The notes beneath the pieces are model-generated. The model had not been told where the DNA came from and searched no databases. It was given only the letters and a program-made list of their open reading frames with translations. Shown in pieces: positions 11,944-22,089 of a stretch of 64,000 bases of DNA. The position numbers and the translations under genes are program-made. This DNA comes from Spirogloea muscicola (Eukaryota; Streptophyta; Zygnematophyceae; Spirogloeales; Spirogloeaceae), in assembly GCA_009602725.1 (NCBI GenBank), contig WELB01000294.1:41457-105456 (forward strand), in the 5' to 3' direction. Numbering within the stretch: the first letter of the stretch is position 1; each line of letters starts with the position of its first letter.

Positions 11944-12160
11944 TGCGATGGCTGTGAGAGGCCAGCACAGAATGGATGTACAGGTCCTGTTCGTGGATAC
12001 AAACCCATCGCTGTGCATGTGCGTGGACACAATTATTAAATACATTTTATTAAATTTTGAAAAAGATACACGCTTCCAGTTGAGGGCGGTGGCTGTGAGA
12101 GGCCAGCCCAAATAAAAAGATCCACGATATTCGAAGGGCCGGAGAAAGCTGTACAGCAAA
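11944..12160 (+). repeat. Paired copies of the GGCTGTGAGAGGCCAGC repeat
   Basis: Two direct copies, at about 11949 and 12089, flank an A+T-rich 120-base spacer. The part after the second copy (GATATTCGAAGGGCCGGAGAAAG) is the complement of sequence near 60165-60220. It ends directly at the left arm of the large inverted repeat. Confidence 0.5.
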
Positions 12161-12892
12161 CAGTTGAATCAAGTGGCCACGAGGCAGTCGGTACTATTTT
12201 GCGAGATGGTGTCGACTGCCAGTTCATGTCGATAAGTGTACATAGGGACAACTGCTGAAATATGTAGACTACGTGAGACAAAAACCAACTCAGAAGCTGG
12301 TCGCGTTGGCCAGGGTGACAAGGAAGGCAGTCTGATGAGAGGCCAACATCGGCAATTGCTAGTATCTCGCAATGTCATGTAAAATTAATGGTAAAAGAGG
12401 CCCAAATCTGAATTGTTGACTTTCCCCCCATCTTCTGTGCTGTCACCCAAAATCGTCTCATAGGCAGGCTCTCGATTTGAATGCTTTCACATGGCTGACC
12501 AGCGTTCTCGGTCGTATACAAGCCAAGTATAAGTAGTTGGATCACGCGTACAGCACGAATCGCCAGACTTGGGTATTCGCATCTATGATCTGTTTGACGA
12601 CTCCGATGATGGGCATACAGAGATAAGTCAATAACAAATTGTGTCACTTGTTGCTTACCCTCTATCTTCCATACCTTTCAATCAAGGCCGGCAGCTTAGA
12701 TCTTGACTGCATGCCAAATATAAGCAACAACGGCTAAAATGCTACAGGAAAATATGGCATATTCTGCATTTTCAGCAGGTGACTTGGGTACTTACCAGGG
12801 TGCCAAGTTCAGGATTGATCTCAACAATGACAGACCCGTCTTCCGAAAAAGTACACAATGTCTCCTTCTGGATATATATTTGTTAATATACT

Positions 12893-12965
12893 GTAAGGAA
12901 CCTCGCCCCGTCACATGCAGTTAGGATGGATCATCCTTCTTGGGTTCGGCTGTGAGGGTTAAGGA
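12893..12965 (-). repeat. LTR-II-terminus-like segment in the left arm
   Basis: The complement resembles the last ~80 bases of LTR-II (CCTAAACCC...ACAGCCGAACTCAAG...GCGTGTGTAGGGCGAGGTTCCTTACA) at roughly 80%. Its partner in the right arm is 15300-15382. No recognisable retroviral primer site follows it. Confidence 0.55.
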
Positions 12966-13317
12966 GCGAACCCTGGGATGCATCACACAGTGGCAGAGCT
13001 CGAGAAAAGAGATGACAGGGTAATTATTACTGTGTGCCACAAATGTAAGAGGCAGTCTGTGCTATGCCATTGCGGAGGTGAGAGTGATCCTGTCAGAGCT
13101 TTCATACCCTTAAAACCTATGGTAGCTGATTGCACCTTGGCCGTAGCTTAGGGACTATCGATCAAGTATGAGTGCCAGAGAGACGCTCTGACGCTGTATA
13201 TCAACTCGGGTGTTCATATGTAGTAGAGATGGCTTATAACTCGGCGCAAAGAGCCCTCAACCGAGTTTAGCCCGAGTATATATTTGAGGCATTGTAGTCC
13301 TTCAGAATCTCTCACCA

Positions 13318-13566
13318 CTACTGCAGGCTCTCTATATGCCTCGTCACCAACCCATCTACATCGGCCATGGAACCTTGCATAGTCATTCTGATTCCAAGGA
13401 TATCTATTAGGGTGCCATCCGCGCTAGTATCATTATACATGTAGCAGCATCCTGCGACTCTATAGCCGCGTTGTGCTAGTAGCACTAGATCCCTGACTAT
13501 GTAAGAGGTTGAGAAGCAGCATGTAAAGACACACCTATTAGGACGTAAGATGTCATGACCCTCCAT
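13318..13566 (-). pseudogene. Unidentified coding relic, left-arm copy
   Basis: An 82-residue open frame begins MEGHDILRPNRCVFTCC and contains GYRVAGCCYMYNDTSADGT. The same peptide words are encoded in mirror position in the right arm (14548-15172, plus), so the frame was probably once coding. I do not recognise the family. It may be a virus-like or mobile-element gene; it is treated here as a fossil. The copy is broken relative to its partner. Confidence 0.4.
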
Positions 13567-13640
13567 AGCGCCAAGGAATTCAGATGCCTTGACGGCACAG
13601 TGCCCAGTCTTCTATGGCTAATATTATTCATAGATCTCCT

Positions 13641-14669
13641 TATGTAGTGGGCTAGTGCTTCACTTGTGTAGTGGGCTACATAGTGTCACATGCAGAGACA
13701 ACTAGTAGGCCTAGCAGTAAACAGTCTAGGAATAGAGCCTCCATCATGGGGCAGCAGAGAGAGGCCTTCAATCTCTATAGGCGCTTGGATTATGGATGAT
13801 AAGATGGTATGCTTCCAATGTCCTATGCCTGTGGTGAAGTAGTGTAAGTGTGGACATCAACTCTGGTTATCAATCGAAAGTAGAAGCAGCTAAAAGGAGA
13901 TCTGGCTTCTCTCAGAGAGGCATGGGTACCCCTTCCATTCAGAGAAGTGGAAAAAATACTACTGATAAAGGGAGAATGGCACCACACTCAATAGAAGAGT
14001 GCCTTATACCCCTCGAGAGTGTAAATATAACTAACAGTAATATAAGCACTATACTAACAGTATATACTCTAAGCTGTGGATGCTCAGAAGTGGAGTACAA
14101 TATATATATAGTTTCAGTGAGGCTATGACAATGAGATCACACAATTATCTTGATGAACTTCCTGGCATATTACATATAAGTGAGAGTTGCATAAGGAGTG
14201 GGATGAGAATAGGTAGTCTATAAGCAACATCGGTTCAGATAATTCCATGTTATATAATATAGTAGAGCTAAGGATGAAGCCCATCAGGGAAGTAACAAAG
14301 GATGTAGATTTTGTGAAGACCCTAGTAAGGACACAGCTAACACAGCTGCTGTCATAGATGAGATAGTAACCATGTGCATCAGAGCTGGTGATGAGGATGT
14401 TACGCTTCCGAAAATAGTAACTGATGCATGCTACTACGCACGGAATAAATTAATACTCCTCACCAGTATCTTAGAGTACTGTGGATACTCTTTAGACTTA
14501 GGCGCTGGGAGAGGTCAGTCACTCTTGGTTATTGGTGAGCTAGTGAAATGCCTCAAAGCATCACAGAGGAATTAGTAGCGGTAACGCTAGAGCCTGATGA
14601 GAACGAATATAAGGCACTATGTACTAGGCTACCTAGAGGATCTAGCCGTTCAAGTATGGATGGCAACAT
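13641..14669. other. Loop between the inverted-repeat arms
   Basis: About 1 kb of A+T-rich single-copy DNA. It holds a 22-base string at 13651-13672 whose exact complement is at 17403-17424 and which resembles LTR-II (GCTAGTGCTT...TGTGTAGTGGG). It also holds short open frames, of which 14372-14575 is the most coding-like. Confidence 0.5.
14372..14575 (+). CDS. Unidentified short ORF in the A+T-rich island
   Basis: A 67-residue open frame starts MCIRAGDEDVTLPKIVTDAC and continues upstream in the same frame without an ATG through CRFCEDPSKDT. Its amino-acid make-up looks protein-like (balanced charge, hydrophobic LILLTSILEYC segment, no low complexity). No family was recognised. It is the only open frame of note in the loop and overlaps the start of the right-arm relic. 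It may be a piece of a larger, decayed element. Confidence 0.25.
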   Translation: MCIRAGDEDVTLPKIVTDACYYARNKLILLTSILEYCGYSLDLGAGRGQSLLVIGELVKCLKASQRN

Positions 14670-15172
14670 AATGAGAGATATTAGCCATACGAAGACTGGG
14701 CACTGTGCCGTCAAGGCAACTCTATCTGAGTTCCTTGGCGCTATGGAGGGTCATGACATCTTTGATCCTTATAGGTGTGTCTTCAAATGCTGCTTCTCAG
14801 CATCTAGCACACAGCGGCTATAGAGTTGCAGGATGCTGCTACATGTACAATGATACTAGCGCGGATGGCACCCTGATAGATATCCAAGGAATCGAGCTGA
14901 CTAAGCAAGGTTCCATGGCTGATGTAGAGCGGGTTGGTGACGAGGCATATAGAGAGCCTGCAGTAGTGGTGAAGTATTCTGAAATACTACAATGCCTCAA
15001 ATATACTGGGCTACATTCGGTTGAGGGCTCTTTGCGCCAGGTTCTAAGCCATCTGTATTCTATATGCACAACCCAGTTTATAGACAGCATCAGAGCATCT
15101 ACTTATCACTCATACTTGGATGGTAGTCCCTTATCTACGGCCGAGGTGCAATCAGCTATCATAGTTTTTTAG
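14548..15172 (+). pseudogene. Unidentified coding relic, right-arm copy
   Basis: Open frames here encode the same peptides as the left-arm copy (MEGHDIFDPYRCVFKCC; YRVAGCCYMYNDTSADGT; KQGSMADVE). One frame runs on to VQSAIIVF and a stop at about 15170. The encoded words are shared by both arms with mostly conservative differences. The family is unknown. The copy is broken; it is reported as a fossil of a possibly virus-like or mobile-element gene. Confidence 0.4.
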
Positions 15173-16097
15173 GGTATCAAAAGTCTGGCAGGATCACTCT
15201 CACCTCTGCAATGGCATAGCACAGACTGCCTATTACATTTGTGGCACACAGTAGTAATTACCCAGTGAGCTCTGCCACTGTGTAATGCATCCCAGGGTTT
15301 GCTCCTAAACCCTCACAACCGAACCCAAGCAGGATGACTCAGCCTAAGTGCGTGTGACGGGGGCAAGGTTCCTTACAATTTCTTTATAGGTTTAAGTCCA
15401 GAAGGAGATATTGCGTACTTTTCCGGAAGATGGGTCTGTCATTGTTGAGTTCAATCCTGAACTTAGCCACTTGTTAAGTACCCAAGTCACCTGCTGAAAA
15501 TGCAAAACATGCCATAATTCATGAAGCATTTGAGTTAGTTGTTGCTTATATTTGGCATGCAGTCAAAATCTGAGCTGCCAGCCTCGATTGGAAGATATGG
15601 AAGAGATAGCATAGGCAACAAGTGACACGAACTTTTAAGATTTATTTTGTTTCGTATTCCCATCTATGGAGTCGTCAAACAGATTATAGATGCGAATACC
15701 CGAGTCTGGCAATGTCGTGGTGCTATACGCGTGATCCAACTACTTATATTGGGCTTGTATACCGAACGCTGGTCAGCCACGTGAAATAATTCATTGGGAA
15801 GCCTGCCTATGAGACGATTCTCGGTGACAACAGAGAAGTGTGGGGTATGAAGTTACCGGTTCAGATTTGGGCCTCTTTTACCCTTATTTACATCACATCG
15901 CGATATACAGCAATCGCCGATGTTGGCCTCTCATCAGACTGCCTTCCCCGTCGGCCTGGCCACCCCGCGACCAGCTTCTGATTTAACTTGTGTATTACGT
16001 AGTCTACATATGTCAGCAATTTTCCCTATGTGCACTAATCAGTCGACACCATCTCGCAAGACAGTGCTGAATGGCTCGTGGCCACTTCATTCAACTG
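14670..16097 (-). repeat. Right arm of the ~1.45 kb inverted repeat
   Basis: The reverse complement of 12161-13640 with small indels and scattered substitutions. The outer edge at 16097 (TTCAACTG) coincides with loss of similarity on both sides. No clear target-site duplication was found outside the two edges. Confidence 0.85.
15300..15382 (+). repeat. LTR-II-terminus-like segment in the right arm
   Basis: This stretch reads CCTAAACCCTCACAACCGAA...GCGTGTGACGG...AAGGTTCCTTACAATT. It aligns with the 3' end of LTR-II at 27960-28040 at about 80%. The following bases are not the TGGTATCAGAG primer site seen in real LTR-II elements. Confidence 0.6.
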
Positions 16098-17402
16098 TAG
16101 CTTGTCTAGGTCTAGTGATGGGCTCCCCTGATTAACAGAAACAATGCTGCTACTCTAAGTTTTAGGCTTGGGCTCGAGAAAGACATCACCACTAGTATTA
16201 GGGCTATCAGTGATAGAGATCCCCACCTAAGACCGGAGCTAGCGGACATTGTCCATCTATATGGTAAGGGACAGTCTAGGACCGCTCTCCACATTAAAGA
16301 CTGCATCGTTGTGTAGAGAGTATGAGGCGTGGAAAGTACGGTATAGTCTATGTCACAGTGGCAATTCTGAAGGAGATCTACGACGCCATTGTCAAGATAA
16401 CCTTGGATCAGGGCTACGGAGTAAGCACGGGTGGCAAGGTCACCAGCGACGACGACTACTACTTAATGAATATGACAATTAGGAATTAAGGCACAGCAGG
16501 AGTAGTGAGAGTGTACACTAAAAATGAAAATAACGATATATATACAACCCGTTAGTTGACCTTCACGCTGGCCTACAGATGTTCAAGACATCCTTGATAT
16601 GCTCTATCGGTGGTAGCTCAAGACTGAAGAAAACCCCTCCAGAACAATAGGAATAGCTTGGACTGGACCCTTGGGATGACATCACTATCACCAGACTGTC
16701 CTACATAAAGAAGCAGGATCCTTTGAGCTACGATGTTGCAGAGCAGCTGACTGCTAGTGATAAGCAGAAGAATGTAATGGATGGTCTCAATCTTGGTGCG
16801 CCATCTAGTACTCCTAGTCCCTCTGCATAGTACATGTGTCTAGTGTATGTACATGTATTGAAACTTATAGACTATAGCCATAGGGTTATTTGAAAGACAA
16901 CTAATCATTACTCATATCATGGCGGTCATAATGCATTTGTTACGACTTAAGGGTATGCAAAGAGCGTATGGCTTTAAGCTTCCATTAGACAATGCTATAG
17001 ATACGTGTGGTACAGAGGACTGCAATGATTTCAATGTATCACGTTCATAGAAGCTATAGAAACTACAGTCGTAGATGTTAACAAGCTAGAGACCTGATCT
17101 CAATGTATAACGTTAATGGAAGTTAAAGACATTACAGTCGTAGATGATAACAAGCTAGAGACCTATGTAGAGGGGCCTATCAGAAGATGTATAGAGACTT
17201 GGCTAGGCTTTAGGTCTAGAAGGCTTACTACGAATTCTGAGATATACAGAGTATAAGTAGCTCTTCTCATGCTAGCTAGCAGGGGACACTGCATATCCAA
17301 TAAGACTCTGGCCTATCTGACACATGGGTGTATGAAGCATTGGTCTATGATAGAGCAGATATCACTGGTGGAGGGGCCATATAGGCTTGTTGATGAACCC
17401 CA
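16098..17402. other. A+T-rich tail of the island with coding-like scraps
   Basis: Single-copy A+T-rich DNA. Short open pieces with protein-like composition occur on the plus strand, for example around 16130-16310 (SIRAISDRDPHLRPELADI), 16335-16495 (YVTVAILKEIYDAIVKITL) and 16650-16830 (DPWDDITITRLSYIKKQDP). None matches a family I know. They are treated as relics of one foreign or virus-like insertion that also produced the inverted repeat. The right edge meets an LTR-II scrap. Confidence 0.35.
17032..17169 (+). repeat. Two-copy tandem duplication, period 69
   Basis: Two adjacent units begin CAATGTATMACGTT and end ACAAGCTAGAGACCT, with about 80-85% identity. Because 69 is a multiple of three, the repeat would keep a reading frame, as an internal protein repeat would. 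Confidence 0.7.
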
Positions 17403-17447
17403 ACTACACAAGTGAAGCACTAGCGCGTAGGCGCAGCGGAAGACCGG
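17403..17447 (-). repeat. LTR-II scrap at the island edge
   Basis: The complement reads CTTCCGCTGCGCCTACGCGC followed by TAGTGCTTCACTTGTGTAGT. It matches the segment of LTR-II just before its GGTTGGTCCCTAAACC part (compare 27918-27962). It marks the border between the island and the gypsy fragment. Confidence 0.65.
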
Positions 17448-19850
17448 CCCATCGAAGGACACGTCTTTCCGATGTTTGTCAGCATAAGCCTTCTGGCGAC
17501 TCTGGGCAATTTCCAAGAAATGCCGAGCTCGTCTCTGAGCCTCCAAGAGGGTCCCAGTAAAGGCTACCGCGGCGGGAACCCGTTCCGGCCTCCCCACCTG
17601 AAGTGGAGCTCGGGGATGCTGACCATAGTTGAGGAAGAATGGAGTCTCCTTGGTGGACGCATGGTAGGCATTGTTCACAGCATATTCAGCTGAAGCCAAG
17701 TAGTCATCCCAGTCAGTGTGGCTAGAATTGACAAAGTGCCTCAACATGTCCTCAAGAACTCAATTTATTCGCTCAGTTTGGCCATCCGTTTGTGGATGAA
17801 AGGCTGTGGACATGGACTGCTTCATGCCAATAAGCTTGCAGACTTCTTTCCAGAAGTGGCCTGTAAAGCGAGGATCGCGGTGCGAGACCAGCCTCTCAGG
17901 TACTCCATGTAGCTTCCACACCTTATCCACAAAGATGCCAGCGAAATCCTTCGCAGATGCCCGCGTAGTAGTGGGAGCAAAATGCACCATTTTACTCAGG
18001 CGATCCACAAAGACGACAATGGCATCATAGCCATTCCGCGTCTTAGGCAATTGTGTGATAAAATCCACACTAACATCAGACCAATTCCGCTCCGGAATCT
18101 GCAAAGGCTGAAGTAATCCGGCAGGCTTGCCAGAGATTGCCTTACTACGCTGGCATGTGGCACAGCTTGCCACAAAAGCGCGCACCTGGGCTGAAAAGCC
18201 CTTCCACCAAAAGAGGCGTCGCACAGCCTGTTTGGTTTTGCTCACTCCCAAATGACCACTGTAAGGCGTATCATGCAGCTCCTGCATAATGTCTGTGCGC
18301 AAGGCATTGCAGTCGGGGACCACAATAGCGTCATCTTGCCACCAGAAGCCTTTGTCATCGGTGAGGGTGCGTACGTTGGCGGCGTCAGCAAACCATGTCT
18401 GTGCCATACCCTTTAAGGATGCGCACATAGAGCTCAGAGAGCTCAGCCGTGGTGTGCCGAGAAGCTTGACGAGTCGGACGCAGTCCTGTAGCCCGCACTC
18501 CAGAAGCATTCAAGGAAGCCAACGCATCAGCGCCGCGAATGTTGCGACTCACAGGGTCTGCAACATTAAGACGTCCAGGGCGATAGACCCACTGGAAATC
18601 GAATTGTGCCATGCACTCAGCCCATCGAGCTTGACGCCTAGTCAAATGCTGCTGCGTGTGGAAATATGTCAACGGGCAATGATCCGTGACAACCGTAAAT
18701 CCCACACCTTCCAGGTAGCAACGCCAGACACGTAAGGCGTGCACCACAGCCAGCAATTCCTGCTCGCCCGTAGTGTAATTTCGCTCTGCAGGGATCAGCA
18801 GGCGGCTCTCAAACGCTAGGGGTGACCCTCTTGCAAGAGCACGGCACCAATGCCGGTCAAAGAGGCATCGCAGACGAGTTCATATGGCACGCCTTCACGA
18901 GGAAAGGCCAGCACAGACGGAGATGTCAACGCCTGCTGTATTCCCTCAAATGCCGTCCGGCATTCGGACGACCAATCCCAAGGTACGTCCTTACGAGTCA
19001 GTTTCGTAAGAGGAAGTGCCAAGTTCCCATAGCCTTGTAGGAACTTTCGAAAATAATTTGCGAATCCCCAAAAGGAGCGCAATTGAGGCACAGTTTGTGG
19101 CACAGGCCAATCCCGTACGACCGAAGTCTTCTTGGGGTCGACTCGTATGCCGTCTTTGCCCACGACATGCCCCCGAGGTATGTCAGCTCTGGCTGGTTAA
19201 TTGCGCACTTGGACCGCTTGGCATACAATTGATTTTCACGCAGCGACTGCAGCACTTGGCGCAGGTGCTTCACGTGATCTTCAGGCGTTTTGCTGAACAC
19301 CAGTATGTCATCCAAGTAAACCAGCACAAAATGGTAGAGCAGGGGGCCAAAGACCCTCGACATCACCGCCTGGAACGTAGCCGGTGCATTGGTCAAACCA
19401 AAGCTCAGCACCTTATACTGAAAATGTCCAAGCGGCGTACGAAATGCCGACTCTGGAACATCCGCAGGCGTGATTCGAATCTGGTGATACCCACTTGCGA
19501 GGTCCAGGGAGCTAAACACCGTAGCCCCTGCGAGCCAATCGAATAGATCGTCTATCCGAGGCAATGGGTATCGGTTCTTGATAGTCAGCTTATTCAAAGC
19601 CCGATAATCAATGCACATGCGTAGAGTGCCATCCTTATTTTTGACAAAGAGGATGGGTGCTCCGTATGGCGACTGAGATGGCTCAATGTAGCCCTTTGCC
19701 AGCAGGTCCTCGACCTGGGATTGCATTTCTCGAAATTCGAGAGGGCTCAGCCGGTACATGGGACGGAAAGGCGGGTTGGCGCCTGGCTCCAATGGAATTG
19801 TATGAGCCACAGCGGAAGTATTACCCCGAGGCACCGCGGATATCTATCTG
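17448..19850 (-). mobile_element. Ty3/gypsy pol fragment (RT, RNase H, integrase), broken
   Basis: Minus-strand remnant of a chromovirus-type polymerase related to the LTR-I and LTR-II elements. In order from 19840 leftward: reverse transcriptase ([28 protein letters not shown]), RNase H (TDHCPLTYFHTQQHLTRRQA), integrase zinc finger (CATCQRSKA) and integrase core (SVDFITQLPKTRNGYDAIVV; HRDPRFTGHFWKEV; PQTDGQTERIN). No LTR or primer site of its own is attached on the right, where it meets an inverted gag-protease piece. It is broken in a handful of places and is old. Confidence 0.85.
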
Positions 19851-20690
19851 AGCTGGCCTGAGTGCCGTCGGCCTGAAGAAATGCTGTTCTTCATTGTGCC
19901 ACAGAAGCGCGGCGTGGTTGATCAAGCTCCGCTCGGGATGTCGCTGTTGTGCTCGCACGAGGCGGGACACAGGCTCCTTAGGCGTAGTGTTGGTGCCACT
20001 CGGCTTAGGCCTTACCCGACAGCGGTCAGGGTATATGTCGCTCGCACCCCATTCCTTGGCAGTGTCCAAGGGGGACACACTATGCTTTTTGAGGGGCTGG
20101 TTGCTGCGGCACCAGCGAGGATCCTCATAGACACAGGGGCCTCAGTGTCTTTCGTCAAAAGGGATTTGGTGTGCTCCGCTGGCTTGCATTTGCAAGCAGA
20201 TGGCCTGCCTAGAGTGACATTGGCCGATGGTCACCCAACCGCTGTGTTGGGCCTGTGCAAGGTTTCCATTCGCATCCAGCAATACAAACCCGAGGTGCCT
20301 TGTTATGCCATTGCGTTGACTGTCGCCTTTGATGTGATATTGGGAGATGATTGGCTTTGTGCCACATCAGCATGCCTTGATTTTAAACGCCATACTTGCA
20401 CGGTACAACGTGGCGCACGGCGCTTTGTCCTTTACAAGCAGCTTCCCTGTGCACCGCCGATGGCGGTAGGGGCTTCCATTCTGCTATCCGCCATGCAGAT
20501 GAAGCGATTGATTCACAAGAGCACTGACCAAATGGCATTTCTTGTGATGGTGGCGTTGAAAGACGAGTCTAAGCCTGACTTGTGTGTGAATGCTGCGAAT
20601 TCACATGGCGGGGTTCTTGATAAGCTGCTGGAAGAGTTTGCGGATGTGTTTCCGACTCTCTTCCGGACGGTCTACCTCCTCATGCGCAGT
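19851..20690 (+). mobile_element. Ty3/gypsy gag end and protease fragment, LTR-II family
   Basis: Plus-strand fragment closely matching the end of gag and the protease of the LTR-II element at 37360-39190. The retroviral-type aspartic protease is visible (ILIDTGASVSFVKRDL, then FDVILGDDW). It stops in the spacer before reverse transcriptase. It sits head to head with the minus-strand pol fragment at 19850, so the two halves have been inverted relative to each other. Confidence 0.8.
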
Positions 20691-20828
20691 ATGCGCGTAT
20701 GTGTTCTGTGTGCACTGGCGTTTCCACTCTGTAAGGGGGTAGTCCCTAAACCCCCTTTGTCCAATCTCAAACTCGGACGTACTGATCCCTGACTGTGTGT
20801 CTAGGGCATAGGACGTTTCATCACCCGT

Positions 20829-21130
20829 GTTTTGTCCGAGAGGCGCTGCTTCGCTCACGCGCGGCATCGTCTAAGAGTTGTCGCACTCGGTCTGGCGGGC
20901 GCTGCTTCGCACGCGCGCGGCATCGGCCGGGGTAATTGACTCCAACTGCCCAGCGCTGCTTCGCTCGCTCGCTGCAGCGCCGGCAGATCCGTCGTGTTGC
21001 CTGGAGTCTCCCTTCAGCCGCCAGGCGCCGCTTCACTCGCGCGCGGCAACGCCTTGGCCGATCCGTCGTGTTCCCTGAGGTTACCCTCCATCCGCCATGC
21101 GCTGCTTCGCTCGCGCGCGGCAGCGTCCGG
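20829..21130 (+). repeat. GC-rich imperfect tandem repeats
   Basis: Five to six degenerate units built on GCGCTGCTTCGCTCGCGCGC, spaced about 55-75 bases, with GATCCGTCGTGTT spacer words. A single unit also occurs in the divergent LTR at about 27280. The segment therefore probably comes from an expanded LTR of that type. Confidence 0.65.
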
Positions 21131-21215
21131 CAAATTCGTCGTTCCCCTTGTTGGACCCGCCTCTCCGGTGGAGGGCCCTGGGGGCGATCCTCGTCACACC
21201 CTCTGGGAGGGGTGT

Positions 21216-22020
21216 TGTAACGTTTCCGCCGTTGGAAGGTACCAACGGCGCGCGATAACCTTACATGAGCGTAGCGTATCTACCGTTTGAAGTCCCAAAC
21301 GGTGCGGGTAGCTTGGCTGCACTCCGTGTAGCTAAATACGGTTCGAGGGTCCCGGGCTCCGTACCTTGTCGGCACGCCTCGGGATCACGCCCTGCAGGCC
21401 GGCCGGGTGGGTCAGCTCTCCCTTAGGCCGGCGCCCCACGGGCCGATCGGATTGACCAGCTCTCTCGGCCTTATGGCTGCATGGCCTCGGTCCCGTGTCC
21501 GCATGGCCTCAGTTTCTTGGCCCCGTGAGCCAGGCTATTGGCCTGACGCGCCACCTTCTTGGCGCTAGTGCTTTGGACTCGTGCTGTACAGCGCGCCAGT
21601 CCCTTGCACTCGCGCGCCGGCCTCTTGGCGCTAGTCCCTTGGACTCGCGCTACAGGCCTCTGGCCCTGTGTGCCAGCCTGTTGTATTTGTCGTGTCCCCT
21701 TGTCAGGCCCGCCCCTCCGGAGGAGGGCCCTGAGGGCGACCCTCGTCACACCCTCAGGGGAGGGGTGGCAGGAGAACCGCTACAAGTAGGGGCCTTGGTC
21801 AGACTCCTGAGGGGACCAACGCCCGAGAGAGACACAGCCTGCTGCTGCCTAGCCAGCCCCGCTGCTGCCTGCTGCTGCCGCCGCCGCCACAGCTCTGCTG
21901 CTGCCGGCTGCTGCCAGCCCGTCGCCGCAGCTCATCGCTGCGGGCCCTGCCGGCTCTCTGTAAGTCTATTGGTAGAGTCACCGCCCTAGGGCGGTGCCTC
22001 AGGGTATGACTTCCGCTGCG
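21216..22020 (+). mobile_element. LTR-I copy, 3' end missing
   Basis: Starts TGTAACGTTTCCGCC and follows the LTR-I consensus through the CTGCTGCTGCC-rich region to about 22020, where similarity ends. No primer site follows. It is a solo or truncated LTR of the same family as 28585-29473. Confidence 0.85.
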
Positions 22021-22089
22021 CTTATGCAACAAGGTATTGCAACTGGTCGCAGGTGGGCGGCTATCTTACTGTCAGCCAGGGCGCTGCTC

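Larger units (their letters stand above)
9771..12160. other. Gene-poor stretch with scattered repeats
   Basis: No gene could be supported. Open frames at 9999-10388 (+) and 10688-11113 (-) show no motif I recognise. A repeat shared with 51290-51350 lies at about 10052-10110, and two copies of GGCTGTGAGAGGCCAGC lie near the right edge. Base composition begins to drop in GC towards the island that follows. Confidence 0.4.
12161..13640 (+). repeat. Left arm of a ~1.45 kb inverted repeat
   Basis: Read as the reverse complement, this arm matches 14670-16097 almost throughout. Outermost bases are CAGTTGAA here and TTCAACTG at the right end. Identity is highest near the loop (about 92% by eye over 13318-13480) and lower outward. 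Composition is clearly richer in A+T than the flanking host DNA. The arm contains a coding relic (13318-13566, minus) and a stretch like the 3' terminus of LTR-II (about 12893-12965, minus). Confidence 0.85.

Noticed and set aside
13850-14128. 92-codon open frame in the loop of the inverted repeat
   Set aside because: No conserved counterpart and weak protein character in its second half; not kept as a gene.
12161-17402. Organelle-derived insertion as the source of the A+T-rich island
   Set aside because: No rRNA, tRNA or recognisable plastid or mitochondrial gene is visible, and the inverted repeat does not resemble a plastid one.
21840-21960. Repeated CTGCTGCTGCC blocks as a CRISPR-like or minisatellite array
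   Set aside because: They recur at the same place in every LTR-I copy and are part of the LTR, with no regular spacers.
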